Of a stretch of DNA of 64,000 nt, positions 24,777 to 37,928 are shown piece by piece (positions within the stretch are counted from its first letter, which is position 1; each line of letters starts with the position of its first letter). The DNA lies in the NCBI RefSeq assembly GCF_016767715.1, contig NZ_CP050145.1, forward strand, positions 4,402,001-4,466,000, in the 5' to 3' direction. Origin of the DNA: Mycobacteroides chelonae (lineage in GTDB: Bacteria; Actinomycetota; Actinomycetes; Mycobacteriales; Mycobacteriaceae). The notes under the pieces are model-generated. The model was not told the DNA's origin and did not search any database. It was given only the letters and a program-made list of their open reading frames with translations. Position numbers and translations under genes: made by a program.

Positions 24777-24871
24777 CCGCGACAGCCTAACCGGTACCGG
24801 CCAAACTGCTGCGCACAGCGCTCGGATCGTGACCCAGAGTTACCGCTCCGTGATGGGTCCAGACAGCAGCT

Positions 24872-24924
24872 AGTGTCGACTTATCGCGGGAAAGTCCCCA
24901 TGGACACCGCGATAAGTCGACACT
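24872..24924. terminator. Long-stem hairpin after clpB
   Basis: Perfect 18-bp arms, AGTGTCGACTTATCGCGG (24872-24889) and its complement (24907-24924), flank a 17-nt loop. It starts 10 bp beyond the clpB stop. There is no T-tract, as is common for mycobacterial hairpin terminators. It should separate clpB from the membrane protein gene that follows. Confidence 0.65.
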
Positions 24925-24934
24925 CGACAGCTAC

Positions 24935-27481
<2,547 letters not shown>

Positions 27482-27534
27482 AACACCTCCATGGGTTGAG
27501 AGAAATGCTTGTCAGTAATTCCAACGCAGCCAAC

Positions 27535-27555
27535 CTTGAGTCTGTTCCGCTCAAC
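27535..27555. promoter_or_regulatory. HAIR element (HspR operator) of clpB
   Basis: CTTGAGT (27535-27541), 7 bp, then GCTCAAC (27549-27555) match the HspR-associated inverted repeat CTTGAGT-N7-ACTCAAG at 12 of 14 arm positions. It lies 54 bp upstream of the clpB GTG. In actinobacteria HspR represses clpB and dnaK through such sites. Confidence 0.75.
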
Positions 27556-27622
27556 TTTGAGAATTTTCGCGGTGCCGTGTCTAGCTCATCACACCCCGGT
27601 GTGCTCCGAACCGAATCGGGGA

Positions 27623-28540
27623 TCACACGCGGTCGCCGCGCCCCTCGAGCAGCTCGCCGACGCGCGACAACACAGGAAGCGCTCCGCCACGCAGAACCGA
27701 CCGCAGCTGGCGATTGAGCGGCGACTGCGGATCGAACCCGCGCAGCGTGAACCAGAGCTGGGTACCTCCATCCCTGGGAATCAGTCGCCAGGTCATGCGC
27801 AATGTGGTGATTCCACCCAGGATCGGAATCTCGAAGGTGCTGTCGATGAGCTCGGGCTCGCGCACCTCCAGGAACTCCATCTCGACCCGTCCGGCGAATC
27901 CGACGAGCGGAATCGCATAGGTGCTGATGAACAGCCGGCTACCGGCTTCCACCGACACCAAATCGTGGTCATTCACCAGGTCCCCCACGAACTCCTTGGA
28001 AGTGACCACCTGCCACACCGTGCGCGGCGGATGGCGATAGAACTCGCCCAGACTGAAGGCCGTCGCATCATCGGGTGGGGGGTCTGCGCCGGACTCGGGG
28101 AGGGCCAAGAGCTCTTCGATACGCGACATGACCAACGCCCATAAATCCCGAACGAGAGCGCGAAGCCTCACATGGGCGGGGTTGGCGACGTCAAATCCGG
28201 TGTGCACGACCAGTAATCGCGTTCCTCCGGGCTCGGGGTGGAGCGTCCACGTGACCCGCAGATCCCAGGAGTCCTCCGGTGTGGTGAATCTGTAGACCAT
28301 GCGTTCACCGGGTACGACATCGGTGAACTCACAGTTCCCGCGGCCCCCGAAGTTCACCTCGGGCATCGGAAAGGTCGTGAACGAGAACGACCTGCCCGCT
28401 TCTACCGAATCCCTGTCGACCTCGGTGGTCCAGTCGGAAACCGAAGCGGCCGAGGTGATGGCAAGCCAGACCTGCTCGGCTGGATATGGGAAGAACTGCC
28501 CGACCGTCACCGATGTCAGGTCGTCCCGCGAGGCGGTCAT
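27623..28540 (-). CDS. Tandem SRPBCC (START-like) domain protein
   Basis: 305 residues containing two copies of the SRPBCC/AHSA1-like fold: residues about 8-140 (VGQFFPYPAEQVWLAITSA ... TWTLHPEPGGTRL) and about 160-300 (LGEFYRHPPRTVWQVVTSK ... TWRLIPRDGGTQL). The repeated signature FYPHPPxxVW and the late TW.L....GGT strand are shared with the next two genes, so this looks like an internal duplication. SRPBCC folds bind hydrophobic ligands; no ligand or catalytic residue can be assigned. It is the last of three related minus-strand genes and lies upstream of clpB, which has its own promoter. Confidence 0.85.
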   Translation of the reverse strand: MTASRDDLTSVTVGQFFPYPAEQVWLAITSAASVSDWTTEVDRDSVEAGRSFSFTTFPMPEVNFGGRGNCEFTDVVPGERMVYRFTTPEDSWDLRVTWTLHPEPGGTRLLVVHTGFDVANPAHVRLRALVRDLWALVMSRIEELLALPESGADPPPDDATAFSLGEFYRHPPRTVWQVVTSKEFVGDLVNDHDLVSVEAGSRLFISTYAIPLVGFAGRVEMEFLEVREPELIDSTFEIPILGGITTLRMTWRLIPRDGGTQLWFTLRGFDPQSPLNRQLRSVLRGGALPVLSRVGELLEGRGDRV

Positions 28541-28579
28541 ACCCCTGGGATACCGCAGATGCGTGATGCATGCGGACGA

Positions 28580-29116
28580 TCAGGCGGATACATCGGTGAC
28601 CAAACGGCACGGGGGCTGATTCTCGGCGCGCGGCGCGGTGTCGATACATCGTCCGAGCCGGCCCATCGTGCCGGGCCAACCGAGCTCGGAGATCTTCCGG
28701 TAGATACGCGACGCCGAATCGCTGAGATCAAACCCTTCGTGCCGGAACGTGACCATGGTGCCGCCCGGAACCTCGTGCAGCGTCCACGTCACCGTCGACA
28801 CCCTCTGCTTGGACGATTTCATATCCCACCAGCGGATCGACAGCACCCTGTTCGGGGTAGCCGCGAGGACCTCGCAGGACAGCGCGCCCGAGAAGTCGGC
28901 CATGGGCAGGGGGAAGGCTTTGAAACGGAACCGGGTTCCGACCTGGGGCCGAAAGCCAACCGGGTCCATCAGCCATTCCTCCATGGCGTCTGGGCACGCG
29001 ATCACGCTCCACACCCGCGCGGGCGGGTGCGGATAGAAATGGTCGAGAAGAATGGTGGCGATGTCGTTCGCGTCGTCGAGCACAGCACTCTCCAGATTGA
29101 TGGGGTTATCTTTCAT
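28580..29116 (-). CDS. Single SRPBCC (START-like) domain protein
   Basis: 178 residues with one SRPBCC domain: LLDHFYPHPPARVWSVIACP, then a middle strand ALSCEVLAATPNRVLSIRWW and TWTLHEVPGGTMVTFRHEGF, and a C-terminal helix (ELGWPGTMGRLGRCID). AHSA1-like proteins bind hydrophobic molecules or chaperones; the function is unknown. It is closely similar to the broken gene next door (29176-29669). GTTAGCCAGGCAAACTCAC (29153-29171), about 37 bp upstream, resembles the element upstream of that neighbour. Confidence 0.85.
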   Translation of the reverse strand: MKDNPINLESAVLDDANDIATILLDHFYPHPPARVWSVIACPDAMEEWLMDPVGFRPQVGTRFRFKAFPLPMADFSGALSCEVLAATPNRVLSIRWWDMKSSKQRVSTVTWTLHEVPGGTMVTFRHEGFDLSDSASRIYRKISELGWPGTMGRLGRCIDTAPRAENQPPCRLVTDVSA

Positions 29117-29175
29117 ACCCCATCAATCTGGGTTACCGCCGTGTTCGCATCTGTTAGCCAGGCAAACTCACCCGG

Positions 29176-29669
29176 CTAGAGCTCAACGGCGCCCCCGCCA
29201 GCCGGGGTAGTCGCTGCACAATCGATCAGGCGCCCGAGCTTGGCCATCGCCGTCGGCCAGAACCGATCGGACAGGCCAGCCATCCTGCGCACAGCAGGGT
29301 CATCGCTACTGAAAGCCGGTCGGCTCACGCTGACCACGGTGCCGCCGGGAACCTCGCACAACGTCCACGCTGTTCGCCAGGCCACCGGGTCTGGCGATTT
29401 CGTATCCCACCAGGAAATCGCCAGCATTTCGTTGCGCATAGCCACCAAGACTTCGCACGCGATGTCCCGGAATAGTTGGCAATCGGCATCGGAAGATCGG
29501 TGAGCCGGTACCGCGTACCTTCCACGGCGCGGAACCCAACCTGTTCGACGAACCAGTCCCCCATGACATCGGGGTCGACCAAGACGTTCCATACGCGCCC
29601 GGGAGGGTGCGGATAGAAGAAATCGGCGACAACATCCGGTCGCTCGTCAAGATCGCCCACGGCACACAC
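29176..29669 (-). pseudogene. SRPBCC domain gene broken by a 1-bp frameshift
   Basis: The upstream frame (from 29669) reads VVADFFYPHPPGRVWNVLVD and LTDLPMPIANYSG, then goes out of frame. The downstream frame continues with DIACEVLVAMRNEML, TAWTLCEVPGGTVVSV and FWPTAMAKLGRLIDCA to the stop at 29176. Comparison with the paralogue at 28580 (ADFSGALSCEVLAA) places the break at the GGG (plus-strand CCC 29466-29468). One extra G there would give a continuous protein of about 164 residues. It may be a true mutation or a base-calling error. An iron-box-like sequence (29732-29750) lies upstream. Confidence 0.8.
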
Positions 29670-29731
29670 TCCCTTGTCGGTGGTGAGACCTTTGTACTCC
29701 GTGAACCTGGGCGACTGCTGTAGTTAGATGA

Positions 29732-29750
29732 GTTAGCTAGGCAAACCTAA
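29732..29750 (-). promoter_or_regulatory. Weak IdeR-box-like element before the broken SRPBCC gene
   Basis: GTTAGCTAGGCAAACCTAA matches the IdeR/DtxR consensus TTAGGTTAGGCTAACCTAA at 14 of 19 positions, best on the right half. It overlaps the last codons of the TetR gene and lies about 63 bp upstream of the 29669 start. A shorter related sequence, GTTAGCCAGGCAAACTCAC, lies before the next SRPBCC gene. Whether IdeR or another factor uses it is not known. Confidence 0.3.
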
Positions 29751-30356
29751 TTCGGAAGCATCGGCCGTGAGATACCGATCAACGGTCGGAGCCAATATGG
29801 CGACCATCTGCTCCCTGGTCAACGCGACCAAGGGATCGATCTTGAGTGCGTATCGCAGGAGCGCGGTCCCGACCATCGAGGTGGCCGCCAGCGCGAATCG
29901 CGTCCGCACCTCCGGCCCCCCACCCAGCTCCTCGCTGATCGCGGCCAACACGTAGTTCTGCATGAAATCCCGAAACGCGCGATGGGCATCGTCGTTGGTG
30001 GTGGCCGACTGCAGGATCGCGAGCATCGTGTCGACCGTGCCTGCCTGTTCCCACATCGACAGGTACGCGTTGACGAAGCGTTGACCGACCGTGCCCTCAC
30101 CCTCGCGAATAGCGAGCACCAGCTCGTTGGGATCGATCACCAGCTGGATCGACTGACGAAACAGCTCATCCTTCGACCCGAAGAGGTACACGATCATGGA
30201 CGGATCGATACCCGCATCGCGGGCAACACCCCTGATGGTCGTCTTCTCATAGCCGCGCTCGGCGAATGAGCGCTTCGCAACGTCGAGCACATGCTCTCGC
30301 GAGACCGCTTCCCCGCGACGGCGGCCCCGGCGGGCGGTATTCGTGCTGGTTGCCAT
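29733..30356 (-). CDS. TetR family transcriptional regulator
   Basis: 207 residues. The N-terminal helix-turn-helix (about 18-65) reads VLDVAKRSFAERGYEKTTIRG and VARDAGIDPSMIVYLFGSKD, a classic TetR domain; the C-terminal 130 residues are the ligand-binding and dimer domain. A very basic tail (NTARRGRRRGE) precedes it. It is divergent from the membrane protein gene at 30454, with inverted repeats between them, so it probably represses that gene and itself. The ligand is unknown. Confidence 0.92.
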   Translation of the reverse strand: MATSTNTARRGRRRGEAVSREHVLDVAKRSFAERGYEKTTIRGVARDAGIDPSMIVYLFGSKDELFRQSIQLVIDPNELVLAIREGEGTVGQRFVNAYLSMWEQAGTVDTMLAILQSATTNDDAHRAFRDFMQNYVLAAISEELGGGPEVRTRFALAATSMVGTALLRYALKIDPLVALTREQMVAILAPTVDRYLTADASELGLPS

Positions 30357-30371
30357 GCTCTACGGTATCAA

Positions 30372-30441
30372 TTTTCCACAAGTGTTGAAAAAAGGCCACA
30401 TGCGATCTACTCTCATCTCAATTAATTCAACACTTAATGAA
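30372..30441. promoter_or_regulatory. Paired operator-like repeats between tetR and the membrane protein gene
   Basis: Site 1, TTTTCCACAAGTGTTGAAAA (30372-30391), is a palindrome with 16 of 20 matches. Site 2, TTCAACACTTAATGAA (30426-30441), contains the exact reverse complement of AAGTGTTGAA from site 1 (30380-30389). Such a pair in a divergent gap next to a TetR gene is typical of autoregulation. The gap is AT-rich compared with its surroundings. Confidence 0.55.
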
Positions 30442-30453
30442 ATGGAGGATGAG

Positions 30454-31488
30454 ATGACGGGCCACCACGAACTCCGACCGGGCGCTCATCACCAGGTGCC
30501 GGACTGGGCGCGGGCCACATCCGTTGCCGCCCTGCTGACGTGCGCACTCGGGGCCATCTTCATCGCCTTCGCCTGGCCCTCGGCACGCACCGCACCGCGC
30601 GACGTGCCGATCGGAGTCACAGGATCGGCGGCGCAGGTGGCCATGCTCACTGAGCGACTGGCGGGTGCCTCACCCGGCGCGTTCGCCGTCACCCACTACC
30701 CGAGTCAAACCAAACTCGAGGAGGCGACCAGAAACCGCTCCGTCTACGGCGGATTCGTCCTCATGCCCCCGGCACCCACCGTCGTGGTCGCGACGGGCGG
30801 CAGCCCTGCCGTCGCACAAGCACTGACCGGTATCGGTCAACAAATCGGCAAGCAGAGCGGGATGGCGGTGTCCATCAAGGACCTCGCTCCACTGCCGCCC
30901 TCGGATCCGCGCGGCATCGGCCTGGCCGCAGCGGCCCTGCCCATGACCTTGGGCGGGCTGCTTCCGGCGGTCGCTCTCACCCTGTTGTTTCCCGGCAGAA
31001 CCTGGCTCAAAGCAGCCACAGCCACTGGGTTCTCGTTCCTGGCGGCACTCACCATCTGCGTCATCCTGGATTCCTGGCTGGGCGTCATCACCGAGAACTT
31101 CTGGGGAGTGACCGCCGGCCTCACGCTGGGGATGATGGCGATGTCGTTGAGCATCACCGGCCTTGGCGCCCTGCTCGGATATCCGGGAATCGGATTGGGA
31201 GCGGCCGTCGCCGTGTTGATCGGGAACCCACTCTCGGGGCTAACGAGTGCACCCGAGTTCTTGCCCAAAGGCTTTGGCCTACTTGGGCAATTCCTGCCAC
31301 CAGGGGCCAACGGCACGCTGCTGCGATCCCTGGCCTACTTCGACGGAGCCGGTTCGGCCGGAGTGATCCTGATCCTGTGCTGCTGGGTGGGCCTCGGGGT
31401 CGCGATGCTGGCACTCGACGGGGCTCGGCAGCGTGCGATGGTGCGCGGCGTGAACGTGACAGAACTTCGCAAACCGGAGCTGGTCTAA
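30454..31488 (+). CDS. Polytopic membrane protein, ABC-2/YhgE-like
   Basis: 344 residues. A first membrane helix (about 20-40, VAALLTCALGAIFIAFAW) is followed by an external domain of about 120 residues (DVPIGVTGSAAQVAMLTERL to SIKDLAPLP), then five membrane helices to the C-terminus. This layout is that of ABC-2 permease-like or YhgE/Pip-type membrane proteins, which often sit beside a TetR repressor. No ATPase lies nearby. The start at 30454 has GGAGG 6 nt upstream (ATGGAGGATGAG); the open frame further upstream overlaps the operators. It is followed by a strong hairpin. Confidence 0.8.
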   Translation: MTGHHELRPGAHHQVPDWARATSVAALLTCALGAIFIAFAWPSARTAPRDVPIGVTGSAAQVAMLTERLAGASPGAFAVTHYPSQTKLEEATRNRSVYGGFVLMPPAPTVVVATGGSPAVAQALTGIGQQIGKQSGMAVSIKDLAPLPPSDPRGIGLAAAALPMTLGGLLPAVALTLLFPGRTWLKAATATGFSFLAALTICVILDSWLGVITENFWGVTAGLTLGMMAMSLSITGLGALLGYPGIGLGAAVAVLIGNPLSGLTSAPEFLPKGFGLLGQFLPPGANGTLLRSLAYFDGAGSAGVILILCCWVGLGVAMLALDGARQRAMVRGVNVTELRKPELV

Positions 31489-31494
31489 CAACTG

Positions 31495-31552
31495 TCGAGT
31501 GCGAGCCTGACGCGGATTTCGAGCCCAACACCCGCGTCAGGCTCGCACTCGA
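31495..31552. terminator. Long-stem hairpin after the TetR-linked membrane gene
   Basis: Perfect 21-bp arms (31495-31515 and 31532-31552; left arm begins TCGAGTGCGAGCC and ends TGACGCGG) flank a 16-nt loop. It begins 7 bp after the stop of the membrane protein gene. Its size matches the hairpins at 1351, 24872 and 61326. The 250 bp from here to the flavohaemoglobin start contain nothing else I can name. Confidence 0.65.
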
Positions 31553-31804
31553 TCGGCCCAGAAGGCCCCCTCCGTGATTCCCCCCACGCCGCCGACGCAC
31601 CACTTGGCAAAAATGCTCAAGCCATAAACATGCGCCTGTAGTGCAGACAACTAGCCCTGGCAGTGCTTTCAGCACACGAGTATGCGGCCCGTAAGTCACC
31701 CGTTTCCCCCGCTGACCTCATCCAGTCCCAGACGGTCCACAAACTTCCCTCCTAGACTGGCCTCTTGGTGGGCAGGACCAGGAAAGGCGAGGCAACGGAA
31801 GCTC

Positions 31805-32959
31805 GTGGGGCTTGAGGACGTCGAAGCACTGCACGACTTGGTCGGCGGGGTCGAGCTATCGGGAGACAAACTTGTCCGAAGCTTCTACAGCCGCTGGTTC
31901 GCCGTCGACCCCGCCGTCGGCGACCTTTTCCCTGCCGACATGTCGACACCGCGCGAACACTTCCGTCAGGCGCTGCAGTTCGTGCTCTGGGAGATGGCGG
32001 CCTACCGGACCGAAGGCCTGGTCAACTTCCTGGCGCAGCTAGGCCGGGATCATCGGAAGTTCGGGGCCACCGACAGCCAGTACGGCACCATGCGTCAGGC
32101 CCTCTTGGACGCCACACGCGAGGTGCTGCAACCGATCTGGGACCAGCGGATGGAAGCCACCGCCACCGAGGTCTACACGGTGATGGTCGAGGTGATGCGC
32201 AGCGCCGCCGCCTCGGACAGCGGCCAGCCCTGGTGGGACGGGAAGGTCATCGAGTACCACCGCACCTCACGGGATCTTGCGTTGATCCGGCTGAAACTCA
32301 ACGCACCCATGGACTACCACTGCGGGCAGTACGTACATGTGCAGGTACCGCAGAGCCCGCGGAATTGGCGCTATCTGAGCTTGGCGATTCCGCCGGACCC
32401 CGAGGGCTACATCGAATTTCACGTTAAGGCCGTACCCGGCGGACTTGTCAGCGGTGACATGGTCAACAAGACGAAAGTCGGTGACACCTGGCGAATTTCG
32501 CCACCACTGGGCGCGCTGTCGGTGAACCGCGACGGTGGAGATGTGCTGATGGTCGCGGGCAGCACCGGCATCGCACCGCTGCGGTGTCTCATCATGGAGC
32601 TGTCGCAATGGGCCGAGAATCCGCGGGTCCACCTGTTCTACGGGGCACGCTATCCGCAGGAACTCTACGACCTGTGGACCCTGTGGCATATCGCCTCGAC
32701 GAATCCGTGGCTGTCGGTCACACCGGTGTCCGAATACCCCCGAAACCCGGACTGGGCCAACGAATACCACGATCCGACACCACCACGGGGCCTGCACGTC
32801 CGCCAGACGGGATTGCTCTCGGAGGTGGTGACGGCCTACGGCGGCTGGGGTGATCGCCAGATTCTGCTCGGCGGCTCCGCTTCGATGATCCAGGCCACCA
32901 AGGAGGCGCTGGTCTCAAAGGGGGCCGACGCCTCCAGAATCCAGCACGACCCGCTCTAG
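31805..32959 (+). CDS. Type II flavohaemoglobin-like oxidoreductase (Rv0385-like)
   Basis: 384 residues: a globin domain (about 1-135) and a ferredoxin-NADP reductase-type FAD/NAD domain (about 145-384). The globin domain has AQLGRDHRKFGA, with the likely proximal His. The reductase has NWRYLSLAIPP in the FAD-binding position (usual RxYS), MVAGSTGIAPLRCLI for NAD and LGGSASMIQATKEAL near the end. M. tuberculosis Rv0385 is the counterpart; type II members differ from NO-dioxygenase flavohaemoglobins in haem-pocket and FAD-site residues, so the substrate is uncertain. I chose GTG at 31805, with GGAAG just upstream and the expected length. The stop shares CTAG with hspR. Confidence 0.85.
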   Translation: MGLEDVEALHDLVGGVELSGDKLVRSFYSRWFAVDPAVGDLFPADMSTPREHFRQALQFVLWEMAAYRTEGLVNFLAQLGRDHRKFGATDSQYGTMRQALLDATREVLQPIWDQRMEATATEVYTVMVEVMRSAAASDSGQPWWDGKVIEYHRTSRDLALIRLKLNAPMDYHCGQYVHVQVPQSPRNWRYLSLAIPPDPEGYIEFHVKAVPGGLVSGDMVNKTKVGDTWRISPPLGALSVNRDGGDVLMVAGSTGIAPLRCLIMELSQWAENPRVHLFYGARYPQELYDLWTLWHIASTNPWLSVTPVSEYPRNPDWANEYHDPTPPRGLHVRQTGLLSEVVTAYGGWGDRQILLGGSASMIQATKEALVSKGADASRIQHDPL

Positions 32960-33348
32960 CGTTGCTGACGCGGCTGCCAGACGACGACCGCGGTGCTCTT
33001 GGGGATGATTGCGACCTCACGGCCCGCCGTCGCCGCGCGCAACTGGGCCACCTCGGCCGTGAGCTCTGCGACCTTGGCCTGCAAAGCCTCCACCTGATTG
33101 CTCAGCTCGATAACGCGTTTGATGCCAGCGAGATTGACGCCCTCATCTTGCGACAGCCGCTGCACCTCGCGCAGCAGGTCCACATCACGCTGTGAGTAGC
33201 GCCGACCGCCACCACTGGTGCGTTCGGGGATGACCAGCCCTAGCCGGTCATAGGTTCGCAGGGTCTGCGCGTGCATCCCGGCGAGCTCGGCGGCCACGGA
33301 GATCAGAAAGGTGCGGGCTCCTCGCTCCGGCTGACGGCGGGCCGTCAT
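32956..33348 (-). CDS. hspR: Heat-shock repressor HspR (MerR family)
   Basis: 130 residues. The MerR helix-turn-helix is [20 protein letters not shown] followed by [21 protein letters not shown] short coiled coil (about 85-110) and a hydrophobic tail with [10 protein letters not shown] follow. HspR binds HAIR elements and represses dnaK and clpB, in other actinobacteria with DnaK as co-repressor. It is the last gene of dnaK-grpE-dnaJ-hspR and overlaps the dnaJ stop by 4 bp (ATGA-type). HAIR sites are visible at 27535, 37164 and 37218. Its stop shares CTAG with the convergent flavohaemoglobin gene. Confidence 0.95.
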   Translation of the reverse strand: MTARRQPERGARTFLISVAAELAGMHAQTLRTYDRLGLVIPERTSGGGRRYSQRDVDLLREVQRLSQDEGVNLAGIKRVIELSNQVEALQAKVAELTAEVAQLRAATAGREVAIIPKSTAVVVWQPRQQR

Positions 33349-34529
33349 CGTGCACCCGCCCAGCCTGCGCGCGGATCGAATCCGCTGGCCTTCTCGGCCA
33401 CCTGATAGCGCTGCAACGCCTCCAGCGCACTGTCTTCCAGCTTCGAGGGCACCGCCACCTTGACGGTGACCAGCAGATCGCCGTTACCGCCCGCACGCTT
33501 CGGAATGCCGCGCCCACGCACCCGCAGGATGCGTCCGTCGGAGGTACCCGCGGGCACCTTCACCCCAACGCGGCCTTCCAGTGTCGGCACGGAAACCGTG
33601 GCACCCAAAGCCAATTCGGTAAAGCTCACCGGAACGGTGAGAGTCAGGTCGTCGCCGTCGCGGCTGAACACCTTGTCGGGCCGCACGTGCACGGTGACGT
33701 ACAGATCGCCCGAAGGAGCGCCGCGCAGTCCGGCCTCGCCCTGTCCGGCCAGCCGAATACGTTGTCCGTCATCCACTCCCGGCGGAATCCGCACGGTGAT
33801 GGTGCGGGTTCGGGTGGTGACGCCCGTTCCCTGGCAGTCGGTGCACGGGTTCTCGATGATCGAGCCCGTGCCACGGCAATCGGCGCATGGTTCGGAGAAT
33901 CCGAACGCACCCTGGTTGCGATTGATGACGCCGCTGCCATTGCAGGAGCCACAGACCTTCGGGCTGGTACCCGGGCGAGCGCCGCTGCCGTGGCAGGTGG
34001 TGCACGGAGCGGGACTGGTGAGCCGCAGCGGAACCGATACGCCCTTGCATGCTTCGACGAAGTCCAGCTGGGTCTCGGTTTCCAGATCGTTGCCGCGGCG
34101 CGGGCGACTGGCACGCGGCTGCGCGCGCTGCCCGAACAGGCCGCCGAACAGATCGCCGATCCCGCCGCCACCGGAGGTGTCGGCGTTACCGAACAGGTCG
34201 TTCAGGTTGAACTCGGCACTGTTGGCGCCGCCGCTGAATCCGCCGCCGCCACCAAATCCATTGTCGCCGAAGCGCCGTCCGAACCCGCCACCGGCGAAGA
34301 GCCGACGGGTCTCGTCGTACTCCTTGCGCTTGGCCGGGTCCGACAGCACGTCCTTGGCCTCGCTGACGACCTTGTAACGGTCCTCAGCGGCCTGGTTCCC
34401 CGGATTTCTGTCCGGGTGATTTTCGGCCAGCAGCTTGCGTGCGGCCTTCTTGATCTCGTCCTGGCTCGCGGTGGAGGCGAGGCCGAGCTCCTTGTAGAAG
34501 TCCTTCTCGACCCATTCACGTTGCGTCAC
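33345..34529 (-). CDS. dnaJ: Chaperone DnaJ (DnaJ1)
   Basis: 394 residues, a full type I DnaJ. J domain 1-75 with the HPD motif in [12 protein letters not shown], a Gly/Phe-rich stretch ([18 protein letters not shown]), four zinc-finger repeats [24 protein letters not shown] and CTDCQGTG, then the two C-terminal substrate domains. It stimulates the DnaK ATPase and delivers substrates. It sits 45 bp after grpE and overlaps hspR by 4 bp, matching the M. tuberculosis dnaJ1 operon. Confidence 0.96.
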   Translation of the reverse strand: MTQREWVEKDFYKELGLASTASQDEIKKAARKLLAENHPDRNPGNQAAEDRYKVVSEAKDVLSDPAKRKEYDETRRLFAGGGFGRRFGDNGFGGGGGFSGGANSAEFNLNDLFGNADTSGGGGIGDLFGGLFGQRAQPRASRPRRGNDLETETQLDFVEACKGVSVPLRLTSPAPCTTCHGSGARPGTSPKVCGSCNGSGVINRNQGAFGFSEPCADCRGTGSIIENPCTDCQGTGVTTRTRTITVRIPPGVDDGQRIRLAGQGEAGLRGAPSGDLYVTVHVRPDKVFSRDGDDLTLTVPVSFTELALGATVSVPTLEGRVGVKVPAGTSDGRILRVRGRGIPKRAGGNGDLLVTVKVAVPSKLEDSALEALQRYQVAEKASGFDPRAGWAGAR

Positions 34530-34574
34530 CCGACATCACCTCCTTCGCGTCCATCGGGTATTGCTGTGCAGTTC

Positions 34575-35263
34575 TTACTCTGATTCTGTCTTGGATTGCG
34601 TTTCGGCACCCGTTGTTCCGGGTTCCTGCTGAGTCGTGTCGCCGCCCTCGGGACTTGCCGGATCACTGGGACTTCCGTCGGTTACCACGACCATCGCGGT
34701 ACGGAGCACCCGATCACCCATCTTGTAACCCTTGCGCAGCACCGCCGCCAGCACGGGATGGCCGTCCTGGCCGTCATGCTGAACCGCCTCATGCAGCGAG
34801 GGATCGAAGTCGTCTCCTTCGGCACCGAATGTCGCCAATCCCAGCCCTTCGAGGGCCGCGGACAGCTTGTCCGAAACACTGCGCAGCGGACCTGATTCCA
34901 GGTCGCCATGCTCGCGCGCGCGGTCGAGATCGTCCAGCACACCCAGCAGCTGAGCCACTACGGACGCCTTGGCCGAATCGATGACGGCCTGCCGGTCCCG
35001 TTCCACCCGCTTGCGGTAGTTGGCGAAGTCGGCGTGCGCACGCTGCAGGTCGGCCGTCAGTTCGGCCACCTTGGCATCCGCATCCGACTCGCCCCCGGAG
35101 GCCGCGGACCCGGGTGCCGAAGCACCCGGTTCCGCTGCGGTGGCTGGCTTTTCAGCCACCTTCGCCTCTTCGCGAACCGCGCCGGTGTTGGGATCGATCC
35201 GGCGCTTATCGGTAACGGTCACCGGTTCGCGTTCTTCATCCCGATCTTGCCCACCTGACGGGG

Positions 35264-35267
<4 letters not shown>
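34575..35267 (-). CDS. grpE: Nucleotide exchange factor GrpE
   Basis: 230 residues. The N-terminal 75 residues are charged and Ala/Pro-rich; the coiled-coil dimer helix covers about 60-110 ([20 protein letters not shown]). The GrpE head domain follows, with [12 protein letters not shown] and the signature near the end ([16 protein letters not shown]). GrpE releases ADP from DnaK. The start overlaps the dnaK stop by 4 bp, so translation is coupled. The C-terminal tail is longer and more Gln/Thr-rich than in enteric GrpE, as is usual in mycobacteria. Confidence 0.96.
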
Positions 35268-37132
<1,865 letters not shown>

Positions 37133-37163
37133 AGTTCATTCCTCCTGTTGGTTACCTCAATGC

Positions 37164-37184
37164 CTTCAGTGAGATCCGCTCAAG
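37164..37184. promoter_or_regulatory. HAIR element of dnaK, start-proximal copy
   Basis: CTTCAGT (37164-37170), 7 bp, then GCTCAAG (37178-37184) match CTTGAGT-N7-ACTCAAG at 12 of 14 arm positions. It is 31 bp before the dnaK ATG and 54 bp from the second copy at 37218. Confidence 0.7.
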
Positions 37185-37217
37185 TTTGCCTCGTCCGGAT
37201 CTTTTCGTCAAGCCATA

Positions 37218-37238
37218 GTTGAGCCTATATGACTCAAG
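37218..37238. promoter_or_regulatory. HAIR element of dnaK, distal copy
   Basis: GTTGAGC (37218-37224), 7 bp, then ACTCAAG (37232-37238) match the HspR-associated inverted repeat at 12 of 14 arm positions. Together with the copy at 37164 it gives HspR two sites upstream of dnaK. The rest of the 321-bp gap up to the secreted protein gene at 37454 shows no gene. Confidence 0.8.
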
Positions 37239-37453
37239 TTCGACATACTGGTCAACGGACCACCGCCGACATTTGTTCCCGGTACCTACTCGCCTGCATA
37301 CACGACACATCGATGCAGGTGGTCCTTGTGAAGTGTCTGCGCAGCGCCACCCCCGATCCCGCAACAGGCGAGCCTGGCCATCCTCAGTTCGTTCCCAGAA
37401 TTCGTCACTAGCTTGATTCGGTAGACAACAAATCTTGCAGTGAGAGGCGGGCC

Positions 37454-37924
37454 ATGGTTTCCCGACGTACTGTCGCGGCTTCTGTCATCGTGGCTGGTAT
37501 CGCAGGGGGTGTGCTGGCACCGATCGCGTGGGCTGACCCTGCGCCATCCCAGCCCGTGTGCACAGCTCTAGGGCAGATCGCCGAAAGCCTTAACGATGAC
37601 ATCGGTGCGGGCCTTCAGCCTCGCGGCCTGAGAAGGTACGACATCACGCAACTCACTCACGGGGTGAGCTACATGAACCAGGTGAACGCCAACGCCCGTA
37701 TCACTGCCCTTGACGTTCCGTTGCGCAATCTGACCAGCACGATCAACGACCTGCAGAATCAGTACCAGCTAGTCACCGTGTCCGATGAGGACGGAACCTG
37801 GCACCCCATGTCCGCCTCGCAGGAGCAGGATCTCGACCAGGCGTCCGCCCAGCAAGACACACTGACGGGCCTGGTCAGCCAATTGCAACAAAGCAACCAC
37901 TGCCCACCTCCGCCGGCCAGCTGA
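37454..37924 (+). CDS. Small secreted protein of unknown function
   Basis: 156 residues with a signal peptide (1-27, SRRTVAASVIVAGIAGGVLA, cleavage after AWA). The mature protein has one Cys early (QPVCTALGQ) and one near the end (NHCPPPPAS), probably a disulfide, and helical central parts rich in Gln/Asn/Asp (NLTSTINDLQNQY, LVSQLQQS). I do not recognise the family. It is divergent from dnaK and convergent with the CcdA gene, with only 4 bp between stops. Confidence 0.75.
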   Translation: MVSRRTVAASVIVAGIAGGVLAPIAWADPAPSQPVCTALGQIAESLNDDIGAGLQPRGLRRYDITQLTHGVSYMNQVNANARITALDVPLRNLTSTINDLQNQYQLVTVSDEDGTWHPMSASQEQDLDQASAQQDTLTGLVSQLQQSNHCPPPPAS

Positions 37925-37928
37925 TAAC

